Assembly (NCBI RefSeq): GCF_001698815.1
Contig: NZ_LGSI01000074.1
Location: forward strand, 171,924-235,923
DNA: 64,000 bases
Origin: Pseudomonas syringae
Lineage (GTDB): Bacteria; Pseudomonadota; Gammaproteobacteria; Pseudomonadales; Pseudomonadaceae
Direction of reading: 5' to 3'
In this document: positions 1-8,092 of the stretch, in pieces
Layout of the letters: each line of letters starts with the position of its first letter
Position numbering within the stretch: position 1 is the stretch's first letter
Position numbers and translations under genes: made by a program
The notes under the pieces: model-generated
The model's database searches: none
Told to the model about the DNA's origin: nothing
What the model saw: only the letters and a program-made list of their open reading frames with translations

Positions 1-163
1 CCGGACTGGTCTCCCAGAAGGCCCGCAAAGTCCCTCGCGCTATCACTCTCAAAAACGATCCTCCCAATATGGGAGGGAGCTTATCTTGTCCCTCACGTCG
101 CTGCAAGCGAACTGTGTGCGTGGCTCTATCGAGAATTCATGAACCGCCATCAGGAGAAACGCA

Positions 164-307
164 ATGCCCACCCACCCACTCCCGGGCCAGCTCAGGCGTC
201 AGCACAAGTGGGCGGCGGTCATGGATTGCCAACATGCCTTGGTCACATGTGCCAGCGGGCTTCCCTTCGCCGACATGCCTTCCTCAACCGGCCAGGTATC
301 GGGTTAA
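164..307 (+). CDS. possible small protein, 47 aa
   Basis: A short open frame with a good ribosome binding site (AGGAG eight bases before the ATG). It overlaps the 3' end of the convergent LysR gene by 24 bases. I recognise no domain, and the protein has no membrane segment. The strong binding site is the only reason to list it; it may be a remnant or chance. The rest of 1-283 holds nothing else I can name. Confidence 0.2.
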   Translation: MPTHPLPGQLRRQHKWAAVMDCQHALVTCASGLPFADMPSSTGQVSG

Positions 308-1168
308 TTCCTCACCCAGGACTTCAAATGTGTTGGCGATACGCCCGACTTTGCGCAGGTCGTTGTGCATGGCTATCCACACGTCGACTTCAAAGCCGAA
401 GCTGCCAGGCAAAACCTGGATCAGGCCATAGGTCGCGGCCACAGTGGCCGGGCATAAACCGAATCCGAGGCCAGCCTTGAGTGCAGCGAGTTGAGCAAGA
501 TGGTTATCGGTGGCGACCGTGAATGTCTGGTCTGCCTCGCACAGGCCCACCTCGACCAGGCGGTGCAGGTCGGCGGAGTTCCGATCAGGGCCAATCAAGG
601 GAGTGCGTCGTAATGCATCGAGACTCTCAGGCTTGCCGTAGCGATGAAGGCACTCAGCACTTGCGTACAGGCCGACTCGCAAGACGCCGGTGCGGCGCGC
701 GACTACTGTGGCTTCGCTCGGACGCAGCAGGCGCACAGCGATATCTGATTCCTGGTGTGCGATGTCTTCCAGCGAGTCATTGATACTGATTTCAAGCCTC
801 AATTCCGGGTGCTTGTAATGAAACTCGCGCATCAGTCCCGGCAATACCTCAACGCCCAAAAAGGCGCTACTGGTGAGCCTCACAGTGCCGCAGGATACAT
901 TCGTTTCACCACTGGCCATGCGGTTGAACGCCTCGGCTGCCATCGCCATGGACTCGACATGGTGAACAAGCCCACGTGCCGATGCAGTAGGCACGAGCCC
1001 TGCGGGGGTACGGGTAAACAGCTTCACGCCCAGCCCAGCTTCGAGGCTTTCCAGACGTCGGCGAGCCGTTGCCTGCGCGATCCCCAGCAACCGGGAAGCG
1101 CCCGACAGGCTGCCGCTGCGCAGTACCGCCAGGAACACCCTTTGGCTTTCCCATTCAAGGCCGCTCAT
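284..1168 (-). CDS. LysR-family transcriptional regulator
   Basis: A 294-residue LysR-type regulator. The N-terminal winged helix-turn-helix spans about residues 5-65 (WESQRVFLAVLRSGSLSGAS, then LGIAQATARRRLESLE). The rest is the effector-binding domain, of normal family length. It is divergent from the GFA-family gene at 1273, with about 100 bases between them, so by the usual LysR arrangement it may control that gene. The effector is unknown. No strong ribosome binding site precedes the chosen ATG, so the start is less certain than the family call. Confidence 0.85.
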   Translation of the reverse strand: MSGLEWESQRVFLAVLRSGSLSGASRLLGIAQATARRRLESLEAGLGVKLFTRTPAGLVPTASARGLVHHVESMAMAAEAFNRMASGETNVSCGTVRLTSSAFLGVEVLPGLMREFHYKHPELRLEISINDSLEDIAHQESDIAVRLLRPSEATVVARRTGVLRVGLYASAECLHRYGKPESLDALRRTPLIGPDRNSADLHRLVEVGLCEADQTFTVATDNHLAQLAALKAGLGFGLCPATVAATYGLIQVLPGSFGFEVDVWIAMHNDLRKVGRIANTFEVLGEELTRYLAG

Positions 1169-1272
1169 CTATTTCGTACCAACGGTTACTCCGTTTATTG
1201 TCTTCTGGCGGGGGCGAGGAACAGGGATGATGCACCTCCCATTTGTAGCGCAGCAGTATAAGGAGCAACACC

Positions 1273-1716
1273 ATGGGTTTCACCGGTCAATGCCGATGCG
1301 GACAAGTCCACCTTCAATTGCAGGTTGAAACGCTCCCGCCGTTGTATGCATGCCACTGCCTGAACTGCCAGCGGTGGAGCGGTAGCGCCCTCGCATTACA
1401 CATGCTCTGCTCCGCACAGGCGATTGAAGTGTCGGGAAACATGCGCACCTACACGTATACAACAGAGGGGCATACGTCGACCCATTACGCCTGCGACACG
1501 TGTTTCACACGGCTATTCAACGAAACCGACGAAGCCCCTGGTATGCGCGTCTTGCGGGCTAGCGTGCTCAATGGCGCGGAGCGATTGACGCCCCTGGCCC
1601 ACATTTGGGTCAAGCGTAAACAACCATGGATCTCGCTGCCAGCGGGTGTCGCGCAGTGGCCGGAAAGCCCGTCACCCGAAGAATTTGCAAATGCCATCAG
1701 CGAGCAGAAACCATAA
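1273..1716 (+). CDS. GFA / CENP-V family zinc protein
   Basis: A 147-residue protein of the glutathione-dependent formaldehyde-activating (GFA) family. The expected zinc-binding cysteines are visible: CRCG near residue 8, CHCLNC near 27-32 and CDTC near 74-77. Family members are cytoplasmic zinc proteins; a few act on S-hydroxymethylglutathione, but most have no proven reaction. The start is supported by AAGGAG eight bases upstream. It is divergent from a LysR gene that may control it. No formaldehyde-oxidation genes are nearby, so I do not assign the enzymatic activity. The 240 bases after it, to 1958, contain no gene I can support. Confidence 0.85.
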   Translation: MGFTGQCRCGQVHLQLQVETLPPLYACHCLNCQRWSGSALALHMLCSAQAIEVSGNMRTYTYTTEGHTSTHYACDTCFTRLFNETDEAPGMRVLRASVLNGAERLTPLAHIWVKRKQPWISLPAGVAQWPESPSPEEFANAISEQKP

Positions 1717-1958
1717 GCGGCGATATAAGCCTGGGGATAGGGTGCAAGAGTTCGCAATGGTGGTTATTGCACGGGGGACGGCAGTTAGAAATACTGAAGG
1801 CAGGTGTATTTAGACCGCCTCCGTTCGAAGGATTGGCTGACGACGTGGCCTGATTTGCAGATTTGCTTGGGCAACTGGGGCTTAGGTGACCCTCTATCTT
1901 TCGCCTCAAGGGCAGTCATCTGGCCTGTGGCAGAGGGCTCTTGCGCGAACGGGTCAAC

Positions 1959-2162
1959 TCACAACACAAACTGATGCAAGGAAGCCATCATTGTGACAAC
2001 CAGCACTGCGCAGCCAATCCCCAGCGTCCATTGCGCGATGACTGTTTCGCCAAACCAATCCCACCGGGCCGGGTATTTGCCCAGCGTAACCACGCGCATA
2101 AAAAGCCAGCCCACGGGGTAACACACCGCACGCAGCAGAATTTCACCTATTGCCTCGATCAT
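1959..2162 (-). CDS. small inner-membrane protein, 67 aa
   Basis: A hypothetical membrane protein starting MIEAIGEILLRAVCYPVGWL. A longer frame exists upstream, but the sequence takes on protein character only from this ATG. Two hydrophobic segments are visible, about residues 6-25 and 45-65, separated by a short basic and aromatic stretch (LGKYPARWDW). The pattern is that of a two-pass membrane protein. No function is known to me. It is transcribed away from the small hydrophilic gene at 2270. Confidence 0.6.
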   Translation of the reverse strand: MIEAIGEILLRAVCYPVGWLFMRVVTLGKYPARWDWFGETVIAQWTLGIGCAVLVVTMMASLHQFVL

Positions 2163-2269
2163 TGCTTGCACATCCTTGTTGTTCGTTCTCCACGTTCGCT
2201 TCAATGGCAAGGAACTCAATCCAGTCGTCGCGGCCTCATGAATACCTGCCATTAAACGAGGATCCGCTG

Positions 2270-2410
2270 ATGAGCGAGCAAAAGAAAGAAGCACCAAAGG
2301 AATCTCCTAAAGTAGCACCCAAGCAGAACACTCCGGCGCACTCGACACCTGAAGAAAAAGAACGGCTCAAAGACTTCAACAAAGACGGAATTCCGCCTGG
2401 CGTTTACTGA
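2270..2410 (+). CDS. small hydrophilic protein, 46 aa
   Basis: A very short lysine-, proline- and glutamate-rich protein (MSEQKKEAPKES at the start, DFNKDGIPPGVY at the end). It has no hydrophobic segment and is probably disordered. GAGGA eight bases before the ATG supports this start over upstream in-frame starts. The function is unknown. It is divergent from the small membrane protein at 1959-2162 and precedes the hemerythrin gene. Confidence 0.55.
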   Translation: MSEQKKEAPKESPKVAPKQNTPAHSTPEEKERLKDFNKDGIPPGVY

Positions 2411-2501
2411 TTCGTGGCGGCGGAGGGTGGAACGCTGATCTTGGGTGGATGTCTAGTGCATATCGCTTCCACCCTTGGGAAGCCAGTCTGGAGTAGCGCC
2501 A

Positions 2502-2945
2502 TTGAATATTTTTGAAGCCTTGCGTGAAAGTCATGATCGCCAGCGTGGTTATGCCGAGAATCTGGTCCGTACCAGTGGCGACAGCCAAGAGCGTGTGGAC
2601 GCGTACAAGCAACTCAAGGCTGAACTGCAGGCGCATGAAACGGCTGAAGAACGCTTCTTTTATATACCGCTGATGGCCCACGACAATGGCGTGGATCTGA
2701 GTCGCCATGCGATTTCCGAGCATCACGCGATGGATGAGCTGATGGAAGAGCTGGACGAAACCGAGATGTCCAGCCCGAGCTGGCTGGCCACGGCCAAGAA
2801 GCTTTCCGAGAAAGTGCATCACCACTTGAAAGAAGAAGAGCAGAAGTTCTTCCAGATGGCTGGCAAGCTTCTGGATGACAAACAGAAGGAATCATTGGCC
2901 GGGCAGTATGTAAAAGAATACGAAGAGCAGCTGGCTGAAGCCTGA
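2502..2945 (+). CDS. hemerythrin-domain protein
   Basis: A 147-residue four-helix hemerythrin/HHE-type protein. Iron-ligand candidates are visible along the helices: H in LRESHDR near residue 10, H and E in AHETAEERFF near 44-48, HAISEHHAMDE near 74-84, and HHHLKEEEQ near 107. Such proteins bind a di-iron centre and sense or bind oxygen or nitric oxide. I chose the TTG at 2502 because GGAG lies eight bases upstream and the protein then starts with the conserved NIFEALRESHDRQR. An upstream in-frame TTG at 2475 lacks such a site. Confidence 0.8.
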   Translation: MNIFEALRESHDRQRGYAENLVRTSGDSQERVDAYKQLKAELQAHETAEERFFYIPLMAHDNGVDLSRHAISEHHAMDELMEELDETEMSSPSWLATAKKLSEKVHHHLKEEEQKFFQMAGKLLDDKQKESLAGQYVKEYEEQLAEA

Positions 2946-3027
2946 TAGCGTGTTCAAGGCTCGCCGGACAAGCGATGCAGCGACGACGAAAGTGTAGAAT
3001 CGGCTTTTTTCGCCTTCAAGGAATACC

Positions 3028-3372
3028 ATGAAGCTGTTGATTGGGGCTGTTGCGGCGGTGCTGCTGGCTGGCTGTACCTCACCGTCAAATCAGGCCCGCG
3101 CTGTCGGGCCTTATAAGGTTTACACCACGCAGAAGGCCGCCAACGTGGTTGCACAGTGTGTGGAATATGCCTGGCAGGACGCAGCCATGGTGGGTCCGGA
3201 CCCGGAAGCGTTCATGCGCTCCAGTGCTGACGGCTTCACCGTCTACACAACCGGTGCCGAATACTTTGTCGATGTGAAGCCGCAGAGCGGCAAGACCGTT
3301 CTTAACTTCTACGCTGCGCCAGACACCATGCCGGCTGATCGACGCGGTGCGGCCTTGGCGACTTGCCTGTAG
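3028..3372 (+). CDS. small predicted lipoprotein
   Basis: A 114-residue exported protein with a lipoprotein signal peptide: MKLLIGAVAAVLLAGC, the lipobox LAGC placing the lipidated cysteine at residue 16. The mature part is about 98 residues, with two further cysteines (in AQCVEY and at the C-terminal TCL) that could pair. I do not recognise the mature domain. A strong rho-independent terminator follows at once, so it is probably a single-gene unit. Confidence 0.7.
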   Translation: MKLLIGAVAAVLLAGCTSPSNQARAVGPYKVYTTQKAANVVAQCVEYAWQDAAMVGPDPEAFMRSSADGFTVYTTGAEYFVDVKPQSGKTVLNFYAAPDTMPADRRGAALATCL

Positions 3373-3392
3373 TACGCACCAGCCAATGCACC

Positions 3393-3427
3393 AAAAAAAT
3401 GGCCCGGGATAATCCCGGGCCATTTTT
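3393..3427. terminator. bidirectional rho-independent terminator
   Basis: A near-perfect hairpin, ATGGCCCGGGAT pairing with the following ATCCCGGGCCAT, has an A run on its left and a T run on its right. It can therefore end transcription from the lipoprotein gene on the plus strand and from the gene at 3441-3776 on the minus strand. Confidence 0.9.
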
Positions 3428-3440
3428 CGCTGCAAGGCTG

Positions 3441-3776
3441 TCAGTTGTCGTCAGAACCTGACGCACCACCACCGGTGCCATTGGGGCCATTCTTGTTCGG
3501 GCCGCCGGTCTTGCCAACGCCGCTGCCGGTATCACCGCCATCAACGGATTTACCTGCGCCGGTCCCCGTGCCGCGGCCATAGGCATCGGCATCTTTGCTG
3601 CCGGTTGGTGCGCTTGGGTGGGTGCCGGGCGGCATGGCTGAACCGCTTTGGGTAGCACCGCCGGTTTCAGGTTTGGCTGGCCCGGTATTCGACTCGCCTG
3701 ACGCCGCGAATGCGGACATGCAAGAGATGGAAAGCAGGCCGGTCAAAACAAGGCTAGTCATCTTTGACTTCATCAT
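3441..3776 (-). CDS. glycine-rich exported protein
   Basis: A 111-residue protein with a cleavable signal peptide (hydrophobic SLVLTGLLSISCMSAFA, likely cut after AFA near residue 25). The low-complexity mature part is rich in Gly, Thr, Ser, Pro and Lys, with repeats such as GTGTGAGK and GKTGGPNKNG, and ends acidic. It is probably periplasmic or secreted and disordered. Several small secreted proteins of this composition occur in Pseudomonas; I know no function. The start is supported by AGGAG eight bases upstream. Confidence 0.65.
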   Translation of the reverse strand: MMKSKMTSLVLTGLLSISCMSAFAASGESNTGPAKPETGGATQSGSAMPPGTHPSAPTGSKDADAYGRGTGTGAGKSVDGGDTGSGVGKTGGPNKNGPNGTGGGASGSDDN

Positions 3777-3876
3777 GGGTACGTCTCCTGGTTATGAGCG
3801 TTACCTGATATTGGTCAATCTTACCCGCCCCATTGTGCCCTGAGCTGCGACGAACGGTCATCCGCGTTGCATCGCT

Positions 3877-4206
3877 TCAGGGCTCGATCCCGTGCAGTTC
3901 GCAGTATTGCGACCATTCCATGCCGGCCATTTCGGCAACTTCCTTGTGAACCTCGCGACGCTGACTCTCGAATTCTTCAGGCGACTCGGCTGTGAGTTGC
4001 AAGGTCAATTCCCAGGCGAAGAAACCCAGGCGCTGGGCCTCTTCCTCGAAGGCTTCGTGCAGGCGCTCTTCACGATATTGCTGCGCGGTGACGCCTGCTG
4101 CCTGAGCGGCAAGAGGATTGAGGTGTTCGAGTTCATCCTGAAGTTGCGGATGAGCAGCGAGGAATCGGGTCAGGGCAATCTGGTGTGGATGTTCGGTTTG
4201 AGTCAT
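3877..4206 (-). CDS. conserved hypothetical protein (possibly DUF6388)
   Basis: A 109-residue, highly charged, mostly helical cytoplasmic protein (many Glu, Gln and His, for example REERLHEAFEEEAQRLGF). It has no signal peptide or membrane segment. It resembles a Pseudomonas family I remember as DUF6388, but I cannot check this. The function is unknown. It stands alone, divergent from the transporter operon that begins at 4529. Confidence 0.6.
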   Translation of the reverse strand: MTQTEHPHQIALTRFLAAHPQLQDELEHLNPLAAQAAGVTAQQYREERLHEAFEEEAQRLGFFAWELTLQLTAESPEEFESQRREVHKEVAEMAGMEWSQYCELHGIEP

Positions 4207-4482
4207 GCAGGCTCCAAAAGAGGCAAATCGCGGAAACCGGGAGCAAGCGTCGTTCAGCCAAGGCGGATCAGTGTCGTGTGCTGTTGTAGCGCGTCGTGCA
4301 CTGCATTGAGGCCTTGCTACCCGGGTGTTGCCAACAGTAGCAAATCAATTGCGCATGGTAACTGCATCCAGCAGCTGCTTCACGAAGCTATCTCCATGAT
4401 CCCGATGGAATTTCTCTACCCATGTTTTTTCATCGCCAGCCGTGGCACACTTCCTGCTGTCAATTCCGTTGTTACATACTGA

Positions 4483-4500
4483 GTTCCGCTATAGCGGAAC
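4483..4500. promoter_or_regulatory. perfect palindrome, likely IclR-type operator
   Basis: GTTCCGCTATAGCGGAAC is a perfect 18-base palindrome, 28 bases before the start codon of the first transporter gene. IclR-family regulators bind palindromes of this size, often with GGAA/TTCC half-sites, and an IclR gene lies in the same cluster (8093-8857). The remaining sequence between 4207 and 4528 holds no gene I can support. Confidence 0.6.
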
Positions 4501-4528
4501 AAGCTCATTCTTCAGTGGAGTTCTTGTC

Positions 4529-5380
4529 ATGGGTAGCGGACTTTTCTCTTTAAAAACGTGTGCATGTGTCGTTGCGACGATGGCCGTGCTGGTTGGCGCG
4601 GCGCAAGCAGCGGATGCCAGCAAACTGGACAGCGTGTTGCAGCGCGGCAAGCTGGTAGTGGGCACAGGCAGCACCAATGCGCCTTGGCACTTTCAGGGCG
4701 CGGACGGCAAGTTGCAGGGCTTTGATATCGACATCGGCCGCATCATTGCCAAAGGGTTGTTCAATGACCCAAGCAAAGTCGAATTCGTTGTGCAGTCCTC
4801 GGACGCGCGAATTCCCAACCTGCTGACCGACAAGGTTGATATCAGCTGCCAGTTCATCACTGTTACCGCCAGTCGCGCCCAGCAAGTGGCATTCACGCTG
4901 CCGTATTACCGCGAAGGCGTGGCGCTCCTGCTGCCGACCAACAGCAAGTACAAGGAAATCGACGACCTGAAATCGGCCGGGACCGGCGTCATCGTCGCCG
5001 TCCTGCAAAACGTGTATGCCGAAGAACTGGTGCACCAGGCATTGCCGCAAGCCAAGGTCGATCAATACGACAGCGTTGATTTGATGTACCAGGCGATCAA
5101 TTCCGGGCGTGCCGATGCAGCTGCCACCGATCAGTCCTCGGTGAAATACCTGATGGTGCAAAACCCTGGCCGTTATCGCTCGCCGGCTTTTGCCTGGAGT
5201 CCGCAAACCTACGCCTGTGCGGTCAAGCGCGGCGATCAGGATTGGCTGAACTTCGTCAATACCGCCCTGCATGAAGCCATGACCGGTGTTGAGTTCCCGA
5301 CGTATGCGGCGTCGTTCAAGCAGTGGTTTGGGGTGGATCTGCCAACGCCGTCGATTGGCTTTCCGATGGAATACAAGTAA
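4529..5380 (+). CDS. ABC transporter substrate-binding protein, likely for D-glucosaminate
   Basis: A 283-residue periplasmic binding protein of the polar amino acid family (SBP_bac_3). A signal peptide ends around AAQAAD (residues 24-29), followed by typical family motifs (LDSVLQRGKLVVGTG, GKLQGFDIDIGR, LLTDKVDISC). The start with TGGAG eight bases upstream is preferred over an in-frame upstream ATG. It heads an operon with two permeases, an ATPase, RidA, an IclR regulator, a PLP enzyme and a sugar-acid kinase. By family it could bind an amino acid. The neighbours suggest an amino sugar acid, and the ligand D-glucosaminate is inference. Confidence 0.85.
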   Translation: MGSGLFSLKTCACVVATMAVLVGAAQAADASKLDSVLQRGKLVVGTGSTNAPWHFQGADGKLQGFDIDIGRIIAKGLFNDPSKVEFVVQSSDARIPNLLTDKVDISCQFITVTASRAQQVAFTLPYYREGVALLLPTNSKYKEIDDLKSAGTGVIVAVLQNVYAEELVHQALPQAKVDQYDSVDLMYQAINSGRADAAATDQSSVKYLMVQNPGRYRSPAFAWSPQTYACAVKRGDQDWLNFVNTALHEAMTGVEFPTYAASFKQWFGVDLPTPSIGFPMEYK

Positions 5381-5443
5381 TCAGAACCTGACTGACGGGG
5401 CAGGGATGACAAGGCAGTCGTCCCGTTCCAGGTATTGCTGACC

Positions 5444-6106
5444 ATGAATTATCAATTGAATTTTGCAGCGGTCTGGCGTGATTTTCCCAGCCTGCTGGCG
5501 GGCCTGGGATTGGGGCTGGAACTGGCCCTGATTTCCATCGCCATCGGTTGCGTGATCGGCCTGATGACGGCGTTCGCGTTGCTGTCCCGGTATCGCGCGC
5601 TGCGCGTTGTCGCTTCGGTGTATATAACGGTGATCCGCAACACGCCGATTCTGGTGCTGATCCTGCTGATCTACTTCGCGCTGCCAGGCCTGGGCATCCG
5701 CCTGGACAAACTGGCGTCGTTCATCGTGACCCTGTCGCTGTATGCCGGGGCTTACCTGACCGAAGTGTTCCGCGCAGGGTTGTTGAGCATTCACAAAGGC
5801 CAGCGTGAAGCTGGCCTGGCAATCGGTCTTGGTGAATGGCAGGTCAAGGCTTACATCGTTGTGCCGGTCATGCTGCGCAATGTGTTGCCAGCCTTGTCCA
5901 ATAACTTCATTTCGCTGTTCAAGGACACGTCGCTGGCGGCTGCCATCGCGGTGCCGGAACTGACGTATTACGCGCGCAAGATCAATGTCGAGAGTTATCG
6001 GGTCATTGAAACCTGGCTGGTCACCACCGGACTGTATGTGGTGGCCTGTTATGTAATTGCCATGCTCTTGCGCTACCTCGAACAACGCTTGGCCATTCGC
6101 CGCTAG
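5444..6106 (+). CDS. ABC transporter permease (HisM/GlnP type)
   Basis: A 220-residue inner-membrane permease of the polar amino acid family with about five transmembrane helices. Near the C-terminal third is the EAA loop that contacts the ATPase (QREAGLAIGLGEWQVKAYIV). The length is usual for the family. The ATG at 5444 is chosen over a TTG nine bases earlier because MNYQLNFAAVWRDFP matches family N-termini. It follows the binding protein by 63 bases and precedes a second permease by 12 bases. The two probably form a heterodimer. Confidence 0.85.
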   Translation: MNYQLNFAAVWRDFPSLLAGLGLGLELALISIAIGCVIGLMTAFALLSRYRALRVVASVYITVIRNTPILVLILLIYFALPGLGIRLDKLASFIVTLSLYAGAYLTEVFRAGLLSIHKGQREAGLAIGLGEWQVKAYIVVPVMLRNVLPALSNNFISLFKDTSLAAAIAVPELTYYARKINVESYRVIETWLVTTGLYVVACYVIAMLLRYLEQRLAIRR

Positions 6107-6118
6107 GAGGCCTGACTC

Positions 6119-6781
6119 ATGTACGAACAACCTTCCTGGCTGCATGAATTGTGGATTGCCCGGGAAACCTTGTGGGCCGGGTTCCTGACCAGCGTGCAGT
6201 GCTCGGCGCTGGCCATCGTCTGCGGCACCGTCATCGGGGTGTTTGCCGGGCTGATCCTGACCTACGGCAATATCTGGGCGCGGCTGCCGTTTCGCATCTA
6301 TGTCGATCTGATTCGCGGCACGCCGGTGTTCGTGCTGGTGCTGGCGGTGTTTTACATGGCACCCGCACTGGGCTGGCCCATTACCGCGTTCCAGGCCGGG
6401 GCTCTGGGCCTGACACTGTTCTGCGGTTCCCACGTCGCGGAAATCGTGCGCGGCGCATTGCAGGCCATTGCGCGAGGTCAACTGGAAGCCGGCAAAGCCA
6501 TCGGGCTGACATTTCCCCAGTCCTTGATGTACGTGCTGTTGCCTCAGGCATTGCGGCAGATTTTGCCGACTTGGGTGAACTCGTCCACCGAGATCGTCAA
6601 GGCCTCGACGCTGCTGTCGGTGATCGGCGTAGCCGAACTGCTGCTCAGTACTCAACAGGTGATCGCCCGGACTTTCATGACCCTGGAGTTTTATCTGTTC
6701 GCTGGTTTTCTCTTCTTCGTCATCAACTACGCCATCGAGCTTCTTGGACGGCAAATCGAAAAACGGGTGGCCTTGCCATGA
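6119..6781 (+). CDS. ABC transporter permease (HisQ/GlnP type)
   Basis: The second permease of the operon, 220 residues, with the same fold as the first. Helices start near residue 20, IRGTPVFVLVL lies near 65, and the EAA loop is QLEAGKAIGLTFPQSLMYVL near 120. AGGAGG eight bases before the ATG is a strong binding site. Its stop codon overlaps the start of the ATPase gene (ATGA), implying translational coupling. Confidence 0.85.
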   Translation: MYEQPSWLHELWIARETLWAGFLTSVQCSALAIVCGTVIGVFAGLILTYGNIWARLPFRIYVDLIRGTPVFVLVLAVFYMAPALGWPITAFQAGALGLTLFCGSHVAEIVRGALQAIARGQLEAGKAIGLTFPQSLMYVLLPQALRQILPTWVNSSTEIVKASTLLSVIGVAELLLSTQQVIARTFMTLEFYLFAGFLFFVINYAIELLGRQIEKRVALP

Positions 6782-7569
6782 CACAGACTCAAACAGCGAT
6801 CAACGAGCCAGCGTTGCTGAGCATCGAAGGGCTGCATAAATCCTACGGCGCCGTAGAAGTGCTCAAAGGCGTGGATCTGCGCATGCAAAAGGGCAACGTG
6901 GTGACGCTGATCGGCTCCAGTGGCTCCGGCAAGACCACGCTGCTGCGTTGCGTCAATCTGCTCGAAGAGTTTCAGGGCGGACATATTCGCCTTGAAGGCC
7001 AGGACATCGGTTATAGCGACATCAACGGCAAGCGCGTGCGGCACCCGGAAAAAGTCATTGCCAGCCATCGGGCAATGACCGGCATGGCGTTCCAGCAGTT
7101 CAACCTGTTCCCGCACCTGAGCGCGTTGCAGAACGTGACGCTGGGCTTGCTCAAGGTCAAGAAGCTACCCAAGGATCAGGCCGTGGCGCTGGCCGAAAAA
7201 TGGCTGGATCGCGTCGGTCTGCTGGAGCGGCGCAATCACTTCCCGGGGCAGCTTTCCGGCGGTCAGCAGCAGCGCGTGGCGATTGCCCGCGCCATCGCGA
7301 TGAATCCCAGCCTGATGTTGTTCGATGAAGTGACGTCGGCACTCGATCCGGAACTGGTCGGCGAAGTGCTCAGCGTCATCAAGGGCCTGGCGGAAGATGG
7401 CATGACCATGCTGCTGGTGACCCATGAAATGCGCTTTGCTTACGAAGTATCGGATCAGATCGTGTTCATGAACCAGGGACGCATCGAGGAGCAAGGTCCG
7501 CCCAAGCAATTGTTCGAGCAGCCAAAGTCGGCGCGCCTGGGCGAATTCCTGAAGAACATCCGCTTTTAA
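6778..7569 (+). CDS. ABC transporter ATP-binding protein (GlnQ/HisP type)
   Basis: A 263-residue ATPase of the amino acid uptake family. Walker A is GSSGSGKTT (about residues 46-54), the Q-loop is in AFQQFNLF, the signature LSGGQQQR lies near 160, Walker B is LMLFDEVTSALD near 180, and the switch histidine is in LLVTHEM. The start overlaps the preceding permease by four bases. It powers the transporter formed with the two permeases. Confidence 0.9.
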   Translation: MTQTQTAINEPALLSIEGLHKSYGAVEVLKGVDLRMQKGNVVTLIGSSGSGKTTLLRCVNLLEEFQGGHIRLEGQDIGYSDINGKRVRHPEKVIASHRAMTGMAFQQFNLFPHLSALQNVTLGLLKVKKLPKDQAVALAEKWLDRVGLLERRNHFPGQLSGGQQQRVAIARAIAMNPSLMLFDEVTSALDPELVGEVLSVIKGLAEDGMTMLLVTHEMRFAYEVSDQIVFMNQGRIEEQGPPKQLFEQPKSARLGEFLKNIRF

Positions 7570-7600
7570 GTAATAACCACGTCAAGAAAGGAGAAACATC

Positions 7601-7987
7601 ATGAGTATTACTCGTTACGGCGCAGGCAGCGTCGCCGGTGGCGGTCAGCCGCGCCCCTTTGCTCGCGCCGTCGAGGCTGATGGCTGGCTGCATGTGTCCG
7701 GCCAGGTGCCGGCCGAAGATGGCGAAATCATCGTCGGCGGCATTGTCGAACAGACCCGCAAGACCATGGACAACCTGGTAGCGATTCTCACCGAAGCCGG
7801 TTATGGCCTCGAAGACGTGGTGCGCGTTGGCGTGTGGCTGGAAGATCCGCGCGACTTCTGGAGTTTCAATAAAGTCTTCGGCGAATACTTCACCCCCGAA
7901 CACGCCCCGGCTCGCGCCTGTGTGCAGGCCAGTATGATGGTTGATTGCAAGGTCGAGATCGATTGTATTGCTTACAAGAAAAAGTGA
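7601..7987 (+). CDS. RidA/YjgF-family enamine/imine deaminase
   Basis: A 128-residue RidA-family protein (VSGQVPAEDG near residue 31, RACVQASMMVDCKVEID near the C-terminus). RidA proteins hydrolyse reactive 2-aminoacrylate-like enamines or imines released by PLP-dependent dehydratases. Its place between the transporter and a PLP dehydratase-like gene fits clean-up of the imine formed when an amino sugar acid is dehydrated. It lies 31 bases after the ATPase gene with AAGGAG in front. The actual substrate here is inference. Confidence 0.85.
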   Translation: MSITRYGAGSVAGGGQPRPFARAVEADGWLHVSGQVPAEDGEIIVGGIVEQTRKTMDNLVAILTEAGYGLEDVVRVGVWLEDPRDFWSFNKVFGEYFTPEHAPARACVQASMMVDCKVEIDCIAYKKK

Positions 7988-8092
7988 AGCGCAAAGTTGC
8001 AGGCGGATGTTGCGATCCTTGCAGCTTGAAGCTCGTGGCTTGAGACTGCTTCACCTTTTACTGCGCTTGAATGCGCCACGGACGAGCCAAAC

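Noticed and set aside
5381..6784. 467-codon open frame on the minus strand
   Set aside because: It lies antisense to two clear permease genes, is rich in Gln and His, and has no family pattern. It is a by-product of GC-rich codon use.
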